A stretch of 64,000 nt of DNA from Lantana camara (GCA_037501455.1 CM074862.1:82886001-82950000), one strand, 5' to 3'; counted from the stretch's first letter, positions 1 through 11,930 are shown. The notes: generated by a model from the letters alone, not told the origin. Numbers and translations are program-made.

Positions 1-822
1 TCCATGATCACCTAACATGCTTTTGCGAGAATTTAAATTTAGCCAATAAATTAAAATTCCCGTTTCAAGTCCTAATGACTTAAAACACGACTTGATGCGA
101 GTCTTATTTATAAAAGTCTTCAATAAATCCCAAATTAACAAAACAAATAAAATTCCAATTAATTTCTGAAAATTAATAATTTTATTAAAGATGTATTTTC
201 CCAAAATATAAACCGTTTCTATTTCTCAAAAATCCCAATTTTAAGTTTTATTCAAAAATTAAAATAAATATTCATAAAATAAAATTTTAAAATTAAAATA
301 AAAAATTGGGACTGGATTGCACGATAAACGAAAACGAATTAAGAAAAACGGGGCCCGTACGGGAAGAGAGCCCCTCGCGCGCTGCTGCGCGCGGCTCTTC
401 CCGGACAAGTGCAGGCGACGATGGTCGGGCGCGCTAGAGGCCTCCCGCACGGTTGCGGGAGGGTGTTGGGCGGTTGCCCTTGCGCGCGCCTAGGAGAGGC
501 GGGCGGCGACGCGCGACGCCTTCGCGCGGGGTTTCGCGTGTTCGTCGTAATCCGGGTTTCCGTTTCGTGTTTTCGTTCAAAAGCAAAACCAATCCAAGAA
601 ATCCAAAAACAGTTTATACAGTTTCAAATCAAAAATAGTTTTCAAAAATTAAATTTTGCAAACACCAATTTTCAGAAACTTTCAGGAAAAAATACAGTTT
701 CGTAATTCAGGCTTTCTAAAACAATTACAAATACTCAATCGCATCAAGCCTAAGAATTTCTACCAAATTCAGTATAATTGAGACGAATCAAAAACACGAT
801 TAACGAGGTGGCTCTGATACCA
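1..822 (-). mobile_element. Internal region of an LTR retrotransposon, incomplete at window edge
   Basis: The stretch lies just inside the LTR at 825-2758 and follows a primer-binding site read on the minus strand, so it should be the untranslated leader between the 5' LTR and gag. It is AT-rich at both ends with a GC-rich core at about 345-555. I see no gag, protease or polymerase motif; the short open frames here have no recognisable content. The body of the element would lie beyond base 1. Confidence 0.45.
809..822 (-). other. Primer-binding site, initiator-Met tRNA type
   Basis: The minus strand reads TGGTATCAGAGCCA, the classic site complementary to the 3' end of initiator methionine tRNA used by many plant Ty1/copia and some Ty3/gypsy elements. 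It starts two bases from the LTR end at 825, the usual spacing, and fixes the element's orientation as minus. Confidence 0.7.
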
Positions 823-824
823 CT

Positions 825-2758
825 TGCTGGAAAACAAGAATCAGAAAGCAGCGGAAATTTAAAAATTTTCCAACAAAAGGATCTTGGACTCGTAATCGTG
901 TATCCAAATTCGAAGGAATTAGAAACTTACTTTCTTAATTGTCTTTCTTGAAGCGTTTCAAGCCACCCAAGAACGCTCTTCCCGCGGCTTGATCCCCTCT
1001 CCTTGGTAAAGCTCGAATCTTCAAACTTCTAACTTGAAGCTCTCTAGAGATGGTCCACCAACTTGACTACAATCTAACTAGTAAGGATGCTAGTTCTCTA
1101 GTTAGTGTTTAGGCTTAACCTAGGGTTTTGTTTATCTTGGAGAAAGGATGGTGTTCAACACATGAACCAAAAGAATTCTCGATTAGCTCTAAGGGGAGCT
1201 CGAGCTCCCCTATATATAGGAAGGGGAGGACCGAAAATCCTAGTCCTTATGGGCTAAGGATTTTGGTCCCTTTCTCCTATTACTTGATCATCAAGTAATT
1301 TTGACTTTGACTTTGAATTCAAATTCAAATCAACTTTCAAGAGAGCTAAAATATCCAAACTATTTTTGGATAATTTTATACTTTATTTATTTAAAATAAA
1401 TAACTTATTTTATCTAATTAATTAATTCACAATTAATTAACTAGATTATTTTTCTCCAAAATTAGACTTTCTTTTTAATTCAAAATTAAACCAAAGTCTA
1501 TTAAATAATTAACAAATTAATTATTTAATATATATACAATATATATATATTCACGTGAGACACGTGTCATAATGACACGTGTCACTCACGTGATCCACAC
1601 GTGTGGAACCCTCTCGGCCCGATTAACTCGTTTAATCATTTTTAAGCCTCAACTCATGTAACCAAGTTGTTGTGTCATGTGTGTGACCCTCTAGGTTCTC
1701 AATTCAATTAGCAGTGAACCTAATTAATTAATTCACTAATTAATTAATCAGTCCACAGATTAAACGACCATAGTCTAGCAACAGGTGTTTAACCCCTAGC
1801 TGAATTGGAATGTTCGGATTCGACAGAACCTTTAAGTCATTGATTTATGTAAGATACAATCCTCCTACTTACTATCTCTCAACCAAGATCTAGGGCAAGG
1901 GAATAATCAGAACCCTAATAATCCGGTCTTAAAGCTAAGTGCATTTCATATCCATTTGATCTCAATCCAAGAAACCCTTTTCTTGATGTCTTGATCTACT
2001 GCCTTGGCCAAGGACTCCATATGGCATATGAATGACTTACACAATAAGAGATCACCTTGCAAATGCAAGTGTAGGTCCTTTCTTGATTCTCATTCACTTT
2101 CATGAATCACTTGTGCAGCCCCAGCATAAGCCTTGAATCAATTGTCTAAGGCGACACCCTTTAAAGCTTATATCTAAGACTACAGAGTTAACTCATAAAG
2201 TGACAAGGAACCTCAAGTCTAAGGATCAATTAATCACATCAATGACTCGTGAGATATTTCCTAATCTGGAAGTTTCCATTTCCTGAAATAGAAACTTCCT
2301 TTCCTATTTAGGAATCTTCTCACACGGGGCACCTCAGTGAACTTATTTATTAAAGTAAGCACCCTCATGTATCACGCACGTATCAACTATACACTTTGCA
2401 CCTCCACGAAACAAGGTGGTCCTTCTTAAGGGCGTGATCCCACAAGCAAGCCTTAGAGGAGTCAGGTTGACACTCCCACTGTCTGTAGGACTCATCGGCT
2501 TGGAGCATTTTACTAATCATGGCTTATGTGATATAGGGCTCGTTTCATGAACCATTTCACCTAAATGGTAGAGTCCTAAAGTCATCAGGATTAGGGGAGT
2601 TCTCATACATGCACAGCTAAAGTAAACGCATACCAAACAAGAGCATATAAAGAAGTGTTGCCTCAATACGTTATTTTATTCAAAGATTGTCTGTGATTAC
2701 AATAAGGAAAAGCACAAAGCGGATATAAAATCGGCTTTCTAGGGTACTATTCCTAACA
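825..2758 (-). mobile_element. Long terminal repeat (5' LTR of a minus-strand element)
   Basis: On the minus strand the block starts TGTTAGGAAT and ends CCAGCA, two bases before the tRNA-iMet primer-binding site. A TATA-like palindrome (CCTATATATAGG) lies at about 1210-1221. The interior holds a dense G-box palindrome at 1552-1603. The partner LTR is not in the window, so the outer boundary (2758) is inferred from the TG..CA rule and the abrupt change of sequence. Superfamily is unresolved; Ty1/copia is likelier from the primer site. Confidence 0.55.
1552..1603. promoter_or_regulatory. Cluster of five G-box (CACGTG) motifs in an LTR
   Basis: CACGTG occurs at 1552, 1561, 1576, 1587 and 1598, and positions 1552-1592 form a near-perfect palindrome that differs between arms by a 2-base indel. 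CACGTG/ACACGTGTC is the core bound by plant bZIP and bHLH factors and is the heart of ABRE elements. Its place in the LTR U3 side suggests an element promoter or enhancer; activity is not shown. Confidence 0.5.
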
Positions 2759-2905
2759 AATTGAGTGAAGAGGTGAAATTGGGGGGAATAACTAGAAAGC
2801 GCTTATTAATTCGCTTTGTGCCGATTGGGGGGGAATAACTTGAAAGCCGATTGTATATCCGCTTTGTGCTTATTGCGGATAGTACCCAATTGAGTGAAGG
2901 AATAA
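2711..2905. repeat. Short inverted and direct repeats at the LTR border
   Basis: A motif with AAAGCCGAT..TATATCCGCTTTGTG is present near 2843-2870, and its inverse is at about 2713-2742, just inside the LTR end. Further partial copies (GGGGGGAATAACT, CGCTTTGTG, CAATTGAGTGAA) recur between 2759 and 2900. This may be a small fold-back repeat or a duplicated end of the LTR family. No coding content is seen. Confidence 0.35.
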
Positions 2906-2949
2906 TCTCCCGAGGTAGCTGAAGGCGCTTATTGCGAGGACCTCTCCCA

Positions 2950-3040
2950 ACGTAGTTTTTTACATCCACAAGGTTCGAACCCGAGACCTTGCTTAAGTGA
3001 ACTCAAGCCACTATCCACTTGAGCCAACTGCCCATTGGTG
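2950..3040 (-). repeat. tRNA-derived SINE-like sequence
   Basis: Read on the minus strand, an A-box-like TGGCTCAAGTGG (complement of 3015-3026) is followed about 35 bases later by a perfect B box GGTTCGAACC (complement of 2972-2981), the internal RNA polymerase III promoter layout of tRNA-derived plant SINEs. The cloverleaf is not intact, so it is not a tRNA gene. The 3' tail was not delimited. Confidence 0.5.
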
Positions 3041-3289
3041 AATGAGATACATAATGGATTGAGGCTATAAACGCTTTCTCTTAACCCTTTACTTTACCTA
3101 TTTCTTCTTGGTACAAAAATCTGGGTTGTTACAAATGGTATCCAAGAATAAAAATCTAGGACCGTTAGTATATCCAGAGTCGCACAAATAGTAGTATCCT
3201 ATAATATTATGTTCAACATTTAGATCTTCATACATAATTTCTAAACACATATTGTACTACCAAACTGTACTCCAAGTACGAAATATAAA

Positions 3290-3940
3290 TAACAAATATT
3301 TGGTCTTTGGATGGCATCACGTAACACATGGCCATCGACTGCTGAACCCTCCCAATTGGTAAGAAAATATGTAAGTTGCACCTATGATCGCACACACCTA
3401 GCATATTGACATGACACTTCCCCTTTCGTGAACGGTATCAACCTTTATCCGCATCGAGCACGGTGAACTCAATCAAAGTGCCATCAAGCGCACCTAAAGA
3501 CCCCTACATAACTACAACATTATGTGGCAAAATTGTGATTAACGACCAAATTAAAACTAATTACTTTAAGAAAAAGGGGTGAATGTGTATATTGAAGTTG
3601 TTACCTCAAAGGCTCAAACCACTTCCAAGTGTTGTGCGTACTGTTTGCTTCCACGGGAGTAGGTTTGACAACGAATAACTCATGTAGTTTCAACACAATT
3701 TTAAGAATCGTATGCAAATATATGAAAACCGTACGGCCGGAGCATTAGAAGTCAAACTCTACGGTACAGTTTTTCTTACTATCTTCCAAACCACGTGCTT
3801 GTCTGAGAATTGTACAAAGAGGTCCATATACATCTCTCCCCATCCTCAATTAGCTAATACAATTTCTCTCCGACAACTTAGTCAGCCTATCTAAATACTC
3901 AATCTTAGCTGGGATTTTATCTTTTATGCTATAATGATCA
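3290..3940 (-). pseudogene. PIF/Harbinger (DDE_Tnp_4) transposase remnant
   Basis: Minus-strand translation gives, in order, a helical stretch with LRMGRDVYGPLCTILR (about 3870-3800), WKWFEPF near 3610, then across a likely intron GALDGTLIEF, YRSRKGEV and NWEGSAVDGHVLRDA (about 3505-3310). These match the conserved order of PIF/Harbinger nucleases, where the GA-DGT and GW-GSA-D-VL-DA blocks carry acidic catalytic residues. In-frame stops occur, for example before LRMGRD and before YRSRKGE. The family also includes domesticated ALP1-like host proteins, but the stops argue for a dead transposase. The 3' part of the domain was not found. Confidence 0.6.
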
Positions 3941-3990
3941 GCGGATCCCTCATCGATTCTAGGTCGCATTCGTTTTATGTATCACAATAA

Positions 3991-4167
3991 CACAATATCT
4001 AACAACAAATACAATAGAAAAGGCCGCATAATCTCGAGTATGATGAGAGCTTTCCAAGATTCCATGAAGAAAACCTTAACACAATATCTAACAACAAATA
4101 CAATAGAAAAGGCCGTATAATCTCAAGTATGATGAGAGCTTTCCAAGATTCCATGAAGAAAACCTTA
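3991..4167. repeat. Tandem duplication, two 89-bp units
   Basis: The segment beginning CACAATATCTAACAAC at 3991 is repeated head to tail from 4080, with three or so single-base differences (for example GGCCGCATAATCTCGAG versus GGCCGTATAATCTCAAG). No coding content. The high identity points to a fairly recent slippage or unequal exchange event. Confidence 0.85.
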
Positions 4168-4169
4168 CA

Positions 4170-4640
4170 CTAGCATTAAAACATGAGATTCAAATATCAA
4201 TCAAAACAAAAATCCACATACTTATTTATCTGCACTTTTTTTTTTTTTTGGTATGTTGCACACATTTTCATATATATGACAACAAAAAATTTACTCAGTC
4301 GCAAACAACAAAGAAAAATCACGGTGGAAGCAAGTACAGTTTAATTACTACAACATGGAAAAATAAAAGTTCACCAAGAACCAAATAATCAATACATCAA
4401 TCTCATACCTTAATGCTTTGTCCAACAATCAAATGTAGCGCTTACAAAAAAGGTGAGCAAATCCTCGTATTTGACTTTGTAATCAAATACCCAAAAACAA
4501 TGTAACATCCTCTGTTTCGGAAAGGTGAGAAACCATTACGTAATAAAACATTTTAGAACAAAAAATTAAAAAACTACAAAATTCAATGTAAAGGGAAATA
4601 TTATGTGTTAATGTGTCAATGATTTTGCGGAGTATTGATT
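4170..4640. other. Intergenic AT-rich DNA, no gene seen
   Basis: Apart from a T-run at about 4238-4249 I see no repeat structure, coding motif or RNA gene here. Confidence 0.6.
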
Positions 4641-5656
4641 GGTTATACCATGAGACTTGGACACATTTCTATTAATCTAGCTGAGCTAATTGGACTTCGT
4701 AAGGGCTTGCAATTGGCTTGGGAAAGAAGATTTCCGAAGATTGAGATTGAAGTTTATTCCAAGGTTGTTTTGAATTGGGTCACTTGAGATGCGATTGAAG
4801 ATCACCCTCTAAAGAACATCATTAGCGATTGTCGACGGCACCTTCGATTGTCGTGGGAAGCAAAAATCCGACATGTGTATCGTGAAAGAAATTGTAGCAC
4901 CCCTTACACGTGGAGGTACCACACCCCCGCACTATAGGTCAATCCACTTACGAAATGGCCAATTCGTACATGAACTAACCTATAGCGAACGGGTGACAAT
5001 GCAATAACTCAATAGGCTAGGCAGGATAACTAACTCATGCAACAAAATTAAAGCGGAAGCACAAACTAATCTTTATCAAGCATTTCCATTTACCAAGTCA
5101 CGATGTTTCATTTATCAGTCTAAACATGCTTTACTGTATTTATCAATACATTATCATCTCCAAATAAACAATAACAATAACCTAAATCCCTTAAACAATA
5201 AATAAACAATTAAATAAAATACACCGTGCACGACTCGACTACCAAGACTGGACTCGACTCACTTCCCGCCTAGCGTGCACCTGCAATACCTGAAAGGTGG
5301 AGGTGTCAGTCTGTGAAGACCGAGTGAGGGGTTTACATATATATTTACGCAGATAACATGCAAGTTATATTCTCGGGTAAAGGTTCATAAAAGATAAATA
5401 TATGATTTCAAGAATAAAGTATTCTTCGCCCGAGAATACAACGGTCAATATTAATTACTTGTTCATTTCATGCAATCAATCAATACATGGCCCCGGCGAG
5501 TGCGGGTGGTTTCCAAATGTACATGAAACATGCTTGCTCGATCATAAATTAATAGGTGATCAAGCAATTCGATTACCGTGCAATCGTGCGATAGTGTACT
5601 CAATTAGCACATTCATGGAATGGAAATCATGCAATCAATACATGGCTTGCTTATAA

Positions 5657-5964
5657 CACGATAGGGTTTGTTCCTCCTGTGGTTGGACGGACAACCACCA
5701 GCCCTAAGACTAGCCCAGCGCCCTCACTAAGGAGAACCTGACCAGGAGAACACAAGTACACGATAGGGCTTTGTTCTTCTTGTGGTTGGACGGACAACCA
5801 CCAGCCCGAAGACCAGCCCAGCGCCCTCACTAAGGAGGACCTGGCCAAGAGAACACACGTACACGATAGGGTATTGTTCTTCCTGTGGTTGGACGGACAA
5901 CCACCAGCCCGAAGACCAGCCCAGCACCCTCACTAAGGAGAGCCTGGCCAGGAGAACACATTTA
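5657..5964. repeat. Three tandem units of about 102-103 bp inside the solo LTR
   Basis: Units begin CACGATAGGG at 5657, 5759 and 5862 and each contains TGTGGTTGGACGGACAACCACCA, which holds the inverted pair GTGGTTG/CAACCAC. Divergence is a few per cent. The open frames across it arise from the unit length being close to a multiple of three and are not genes. Confidence 0.85.
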
Positions 5965-6982
5965 CTTGCTTTCATGAACATGACATGCTTGATTCGTGAA
6001 CAATAACATACTTGAAATGATAAGTGATTTCATGAAATTATAACTATAAATACCTTTGGCCAAAAATCACGTAAAGGTTATACGGGTTCTATATAACTAG
6101 AAATTAAACCTCACCTGACAGGCGACACACGACTCTTGAATGCGTGAACATGCTCGTGCTCGACAATCTCCTCCCTGGAGAGTAACTGAACAAGAAATGG
6201 GAACATACATGCATTCGTGAGACAATACTCGACAATGGTACCAAATATGACGCACTGCGTAACCATGAACATATTCTTGTATGAAATAAACGTATACTTA
6301 CACGTACCGATCATATAGATACTTATAAATGGAATGGAATAATTTACAAGAAGACAAATAATTTCACGGAGATCACGTATTTAAGGCATGCAATCATACC
6401 AATTCGTTTTACGTAAAGCACGGAGTTAACAATTAAGTTTAAGTAAGCAAAGACCATAAAATGTCAAATAACCATATAATCATCAATTATTCAAGTATTC
6501 CAATCATACAAATCGCATACGGGAGCCGAGAGAGTGAAAGGAATGCGAGAAAAGAGGTTTTGGCAAAGTTTGGCAAAAGTTGACAGTTTTCGGAAATGTA
6601 CAAGCTGTAGGAAAACTGGAATATCTTGAGTTATAGAATTTGGAATTGGGTTTTGTTTGTTGGATAGAAAACTAGACAAATACACCTTTCCGATGATATA
6701 TGGCTCGTATCCTAATTCAAAGTGAGGAGAAAATGGCGTAAGCTCGAAGTTGAGTGAATGCAGATTTTCGGTAGAGTGGCGACACCAAATTAAAATGGAT
6801 ATATCTCACAAACCAGAAATGATATTGAGGTGATTCCAATTGGAGAATACTTTAGACTCAATGTAGTTTCTACAGTTATAAATTCAGGTCAATCCGAGTA
6901 CGTTTGAGGGGTAAACGGTCATTTAGAATAAATGACATAAATACAGAATTGGCTGTGTGATCTTCTGTAACAGTGCTGAAGA

Positions 6983-7107
6983 CGGGAACGGCCGTTCCGG
7001 CTTTAGGCCAAAATGGGAAGGGCCGTTCCCAGCCTCGCTGGCCAAAACATTCAAAGGATGGGAACGGCCGTTCCGGGAAATCACAGGGGACAGGAAGGGC
7101 CGTTCCC
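6983..7107. repeat. Palindrome cluster GGGAACGGCCGTTCC in the solo LTR
   Basis: Four copies or near-copies of GGGAACGGCCGTTCCC occur in about 125 bp (near 6983, 7015, 7060 and 7093). Each is self-complementary or nearly so. The same motif class recurs in the sister LTR at 43.8-43.9 kb. The function is unknown; it could be a protein-binding site or an RNA hairpin. Confidence 0.7.
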
Positions 7108-8208
7108 ACAGAGCAGAAAGCTCAAAACAGAGCAGAAAACAGGGGAGCCCTCGGATCACATTCAAAATCATCAAAACATCATCAAAACTTCCACCAAATG
7201 TATTAAATCAAGTAAGAAACATAATTATATACTTAAAGTACGATTAAAACTAACATAAACACTTAATTCATCCTTTGATTCTCAACAATCATCAACTTCA
7301 AGTTCATGTCATCACTCAACATATACTTCAAATTTTCCAAGAATTCATGCATAAATTCAAGTTAAAATCATGTATTCATGCATCAAACACCAAATCATCA
7401 CCTTATCCCATGATTTCATAAACCCTAGCTTTAATCAAATTCATCAAGAAATCACATAAACTTTCATGTTTACCTTGGAAGAAAGAAATGGAGAAAAGAG
7501 GTGAGATGATGATGCTTCAAATCTCCTAATTTCTTCATGATCATGACTAGAATTGATGGAAATCTCTTCTTTCATGAGTGATGATGGTTCGGTAGAGAAG
7601 GAGCAAATATGGGGATGGATTTTTATAAAATGAAAATGAAGAACAAGGAAGAGATGCATATATCGTTATATTTTGGAAAAATTATAATATTTGTGATTAA
7701 ATCCTCCAACTTCATAAGTCATGCAATTGAGGATATAAGGTTTGGAAAATGATCAATTTAGTCCTCAAAGGTTTTCATGCAATTTAGTCCTTAAATAAAA
7801 GGAAATGAGCAATCAAGGACAATTATGCAAATTATACAATTTGAACAATTAATTCATGTAACAATTAAATTCTATTCATACAAGAATTCTCAAATTGAAA
7901 TGAATATCATATAATTTTCACGTAATCATGTTGAACACAATTTATAGAAATTAATGTAACACGTTTAAATTAAATAAACGAAAATAATAAAATAAAATCC
8001 TAACGCTCGAAACCCACACGTGTCGAGCGTACCTGACTGTCTGAAAATCGGGACGTTACAGAAATGGTTTGGCTGATACGTTAGCAAAGATGGGCCACAA
8101 AATTCAAGGCCGATGCTTAGTGTGGGACTCGCCTCCGAAGGGAGTTAGTTGAGTTGTTTTGTTCGTCTTTCGCCCGTTTTCTAGGCTCTTGTTGACCAAA
8201 AAAAAATG

Positions 8209-9599
8209 AGTATTGCTTGGACAAAAAGAGTAAAATCAATTCATTGTACCTTACCTAGTTATTTAACATCTTTGAGTAGTGGCTATATACACCAGACATT
8301 TCTGACGCAGACCCGGAGCTCCGGAAATGGTGGTATTATTATTCCATCAAAGTAAATCACTGAATTGAGGTGTTTATATTGCTCTCCCACCCAATTCTAA
8401 CAAAGTAGAGAGACTCTAAGGGCATGTTTACTTCACTTTTTACCACTTTAGGATTTTGGTTATTTAAAAGGGTTTGAGTGGTTTAAATCTAATTAACTAA
8501 TGTTTGCTTCAACTGTTTAGGTGGGTGGTTATTTTACTTAAATAGTCATATTGTTTACTTTGATATATTTTTGTAATTGTTAGGTTGATTAAATTACTAA
8601 ACTTTCCTTCTAATATTTCACCTTTTTATGCACAATATTCATTGATTTTCGTAATTATTTCAAATAACAGGACAAAATGGTGAAGTTTGTTGCCATGGGT
8701 ATAATAGCACTTTCAAATATGAGGTCTTAAGTTCCCTAGTGACGCTCTACTGCGAGTGCAGGCCCATGGCTTACCTACCGGCCTCCAATAAGTCCAAGTA
8801 AACATGTTAAACTAGGGGTTAAAATCATAAAGTATTGTTAGCTATAAAAGGAAACGAGCTCTAAAGTAGTTAGGAAAATGATAATAAGGGTGAAAAAGCG
8901 ACGCCATATCATCATGTGTTGGAATATTCACTTAATTATTTTATTATTTGTCTTAGTAAACAAAAGCATTTTCTTCTTTTGTAGCTTTACAGAGACATGT
9001 TGCATTTTTTTCCCATTCTTGCTTATAGTCGTTTGGGTCCAGTTGTACATATATATTTACACTGCCATTAGGGTCTTAACTTGTAAGCAATTGGGTCTTA
9101 TATTTTTTCAATAATATTTTCGGTTTTGCTTTACCTTTGTCTTCCACCTATCTGCATCTTAATATCATGGAACGTAAGTATTCTTGTTATTGATTTTGTT
9201 TATCACCGACTTATCATATAACAAATGTCAAACGTTACACGACATAATAATATAATAAAAATAAATACAAACACGATGCAACATGCAATATGACTGACTT
9301 TTTTTTTTTTTAAGCGATTTATTACCTAACTTATATTTGATGCTAAAAACGACAAAAGCACTCGACAATCATAAATATTGATCAAATTTTAATAATTTAA
9401 TGCCTAATTAGTGCGGGAGGAAGCGGATAGGATGAGTAAAAATCCAAGTCCACAAATTCTTTGAGCCTAACTTGATTGGTAGCTCACTCTGGTTCACTAA
9501 ATTCATTTCAGAATTTAGACAGCAAAGATTGGAAAATTAGATATTTTATCAAATTACCTGAATGTTAGGATATCCCTCCACGTGTCCTTCCGCTTACTT

Positions 9600-9646
<47 letters not shown>

Positions 9647-10300
9647 AAAACAGTTTTTCAAATTATATATATTCAAAAGTTTAATGTGAATCTTTCGAGT
9701 TATAAAAATTAATTCGACTTTTATTTTGTACATAGGTATCCATAATTACAAAGTAATATTTATCCAAAATTAAATATTAATTTGTTTAATCTCGAGCATG
9801 GGTTTCAAAATTAAGGCACATGACGATAAAGTCTAACGTACATATACTTATATAAATATTATTTTGTCTTATCGAATAAATTTTTACATAAAAAGTTTTA
9901 AAAATAAAATTTATATCGTCAAATTTATATGATCTCGTGTTGATATCTATACATCATAAATGACAAACTAATTAAGGTCTCATATATAGCTCATGCGAGC
10001 TAAAAAGCTTAAGAAAAGTAAGTGTAAACACATGGTATCTAATAAAGACTAACGTAAGTCATTTAGATGTAATATACAATTATTATATTTGATACCAAAT
10101 ATATTTTTAGATCTAATATAAGTAAAATAATTTTGCTAATTGTACTTCCACTGTATTATTAGTAATTTTGCAGTCATTTTTTTAAACTTAAAATTTGTCA
10201 AACTTATATATATTTTTACAAAAGTTCATGCATAGCAAATATAGAGGAAAAATCTAATTTAATTTTGAAATAGCTTAATTTTAGAGTTTATTGCACCAAA
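8209..10300. other. Intergenic AT-rich DNA with a (TA)n microsatellite
   Basis: No gene is seen. A long TA dinucleotide run lies at about 9602-9643. At 8421-8440 and 8797-8815 there are loosely inverted segments (CATGTTTACTT and AAGTAAACATG) that could be ends of a degraded MITE. Confidence 0.5.
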
Positions 10301-10489
10301 AACCCTGTGATTTGAAAATTCTCAAAGCGAACCCTGTAATTGTAATAAATTAGCACTCAATTAGAATTTCAAACCCTACAGCCGTGGTTGTAGGGTTTTA
10401 AGTGCTAACTTTAATACAATCACAGGGTTTTCAGTGCTAATTTATATAATCACAGGGTTCTCTTTGAGAATTTTCAAATCACAGGGTTC
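10301..10489. mobile_element. Fold-back MITE
   Basis: The left arm (ACCCTGTGATTTGAAAATTCTC at 10301-10323) and the right arm (its inverse, ending 10489) pair over about 80 bases each, with ACCCTG repeated as a spacer motif in both arms. The whole can fold into one long hairpin. No coding sequence. The target duplication was not resolved. Confidence 0.7.
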
Positions 10490-10918
10490 GAAATGCTAAT
10501 TAGGCATAACACAGGGGGTATCCAAGCAAAAAGCTCCTCAATTTTATCATTTTATAGCTTTATAATGAACGTGTGCTTGAATAGGATTGTGGATTGAATT
10601 TTAAATGCAAGAATTAAAGAATCTTAAATCACTTTAAAACAAGAATTAAACCGTATTTTGTTAGCGCCAGAACCACACTAGGATGTGATCCAAAATTTCA
10701 AAGCGGCATAAAAATTATACATTCAGATTTTCTCTCTAAAAACCATTTCCCTTTTCTCTCTCCGGCAAGTCAGAAATCGATTTTTTCAAATTTACACTTT
10801 AATTAATTTTTTCAAATCTCGAAAAATATTAAAACTAATCAGAGAATATAGAGACAAATCACAAAGAAGAAACCAAGCAAATTAATATCTTTGGATCACA
10901 GAGAAGTCAGAGATTTAA

Positions 10919-10993
10919 CAAAATAGATCTAAGAGAATATTTGAGAGTGCAAGAGATACAAAATAGATCTAAGAGAATATTTGAGAGTGCAAG
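10919..10993. repeat. Tandem duplication, period 40 bp
   Basis: The sequence ACAAAATAGATCTAAGAG...GAGTGCAAG at 10919-10953 is repeated identically at 10959-10993. Confidence 0.85.
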
Positions 10994-11184
10994 CACAAAT
11001 CTCATAAAGTGGCGGCGCAGATTTGAGTTGATCCAAAGAAGAAAGTTAACTTTCTTTCTAAATTCCCCATAACTTTATTTTCGAGGTTCTTTGTATGAAA
11101 GCTAAGTATCTTCAATAGAAACTAATATAATCTTCTTTCTGAAAGCGAAGACAATTAGTCGTTTGCTTTTTAAAGAAGATGTAG

Positions 11185-11930
11185 GCTCTGATGTGGCCCA
11201 AATATCATCTGGCCACATCATTGCTCTGTGTCTGACAAAAACATGCCACGTGGATCCTTAATCCGCTTCGAGGGCGCTACCCAATCTGTCAATGCCTTAA
11301 TATGAGAATGACAAAATAAGAACCAAGAACCCCTCGAGCCCATGAGGCCTGATATCATCCGAGTATACCTCGAGCAGCCTACCTAGGAACGAAATAAGGG
11401 ATACAATACTCCCTCAAAGATACCAAGGGCCATGCCCCTCGGTAACAACTTTAGTACTTTCTGACATCTTGTACCCTGTATATGGTCGTGTCCCTGCTGC
11501 GGGCACCTTTACGGTTACTTTTGCAAGCCTATGGATGCTTTTCCTTAAACGTTCTCTTATTGAGTCACGCGTTTAGGGCAATATCCCCTACACCTGTTTA
11601 ATTCAGGATTACACAAAGACCCTTTATTCTTATATAAACCATACTGTTTTCACTAAGACTAAGGCGGCCGGTTCACTCTGTTAACCTCTACCTGAACTTC
11701 GTCCATCCTCTTTCTCCTTCCTCTCAAACATGTTATCAGTAAGTCATTCACAGTTACCTTTAAACAATTCTCCCTAACTCACTTAAATCTTCATAGAAAA
11801 GTTTATTGACTTAGTATCGGAGAGACAAAACTGGGCATCTCCCATATTTCCCAGATTGGTTTTCCAACATTTCTTGTATTTGCCTAGCAAAACGAACCCA
11901 AATCCTGCTCGGATCATGTGATCTTCATCA
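11185..11930 (+). mobile_element. LTR-like promoter block, boundaries unresolved
   Basis: The base composition is more even than the surroundings. A TATA-type TTATATAAACC at 11630-11640 is followed by a pyrimidine-rich leader, as in the R region of an LTR. A short inverted repeat (TGATGTGGCC..GGCCACATCA) lies near 11190-11221. No TG..CA termini with a target duplication could be fixed, so this may instead be a promoter relic of another element. Confidence 0.3.

Larger units (their letters stand above)
4893..8060 (-). mobile_element. Solo LTR (3.2 kb) with 5-bp target duplication
   Basis: The block starts TGTAGCACCCC and ends GGGACGTTACA, with GAAAT directly repeated at 4888-4892 and 8061-8065. 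Its ends are the inverse of those of the block at 42810-45342, so the two are copies of one family in opposite orientation; relative to TGTAACGTCCCG as the 5' end, this copy is on the minus strand. No open gag or pol is inside, hence solo LTR. Long LTRs starting TGTAAC.CCCG are typical of Ty3/gypsy chromoviruses such as Tekay/Del; that assignment is inferred. It contains a three-copy tandem repeat and a cluster of GGGAACGGCCGTTCC motifs. Confidence 0.75.
4640..8208 (+). pseudogene. LINE-type RNase H remnant, split by a solo LTR
   Basis: Plus-strand translation of 4650-4892 resembles the RNase H domain at the C-terminus of plant LINE reverse transcriptases (AELIGLRKGLQLAWERRFPK, then VYRERN). 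The reading continues after 8061 with GLADTLAKMGH and ends at a stop near 8150. An A-run at 8197-8206 may be the poly(A) tail. A 3168-bp solo LTR sits between the halves with a GAAAT duplication, and removing it restores the frame at RERN/GLAD. There is an in-frame stop after LNWVT. No reverse transcriptase is seen upstream, so the copy is 5'-truncated. Confidence 0.6.

Noticed and set aside
5657..5964. CRISPR-like array
   Set aside because: Units are about 102 bp with no short unique spacers, and the genome is a plant's; it is a plain tandem repeat.
5651..5981. Open frames on the minus strand (65 and 84 aa) with repeated LVRALGWSSGWW-like segments
   Set aside because: They follow from three tandem DNA units whose length is close to a multiple of three, inside a solo LTR; no start context or family match.
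7444..7659. 71-aa open frame with His/Ser-rich sequence inside the solo LTR
   Set aside because: No domain, lies in LTR non-coding sequence.
9602..9643. Possible replication or matrix-attachment element at the (TA)n run
   Set aside because: A simple microsatellite explains it; no further support.
11185..11930. A full solo LTR with target duplication
   Set aside because: Promoter-like features are present but termini and duplication could not be fixed; kept only as a low-confidence block.
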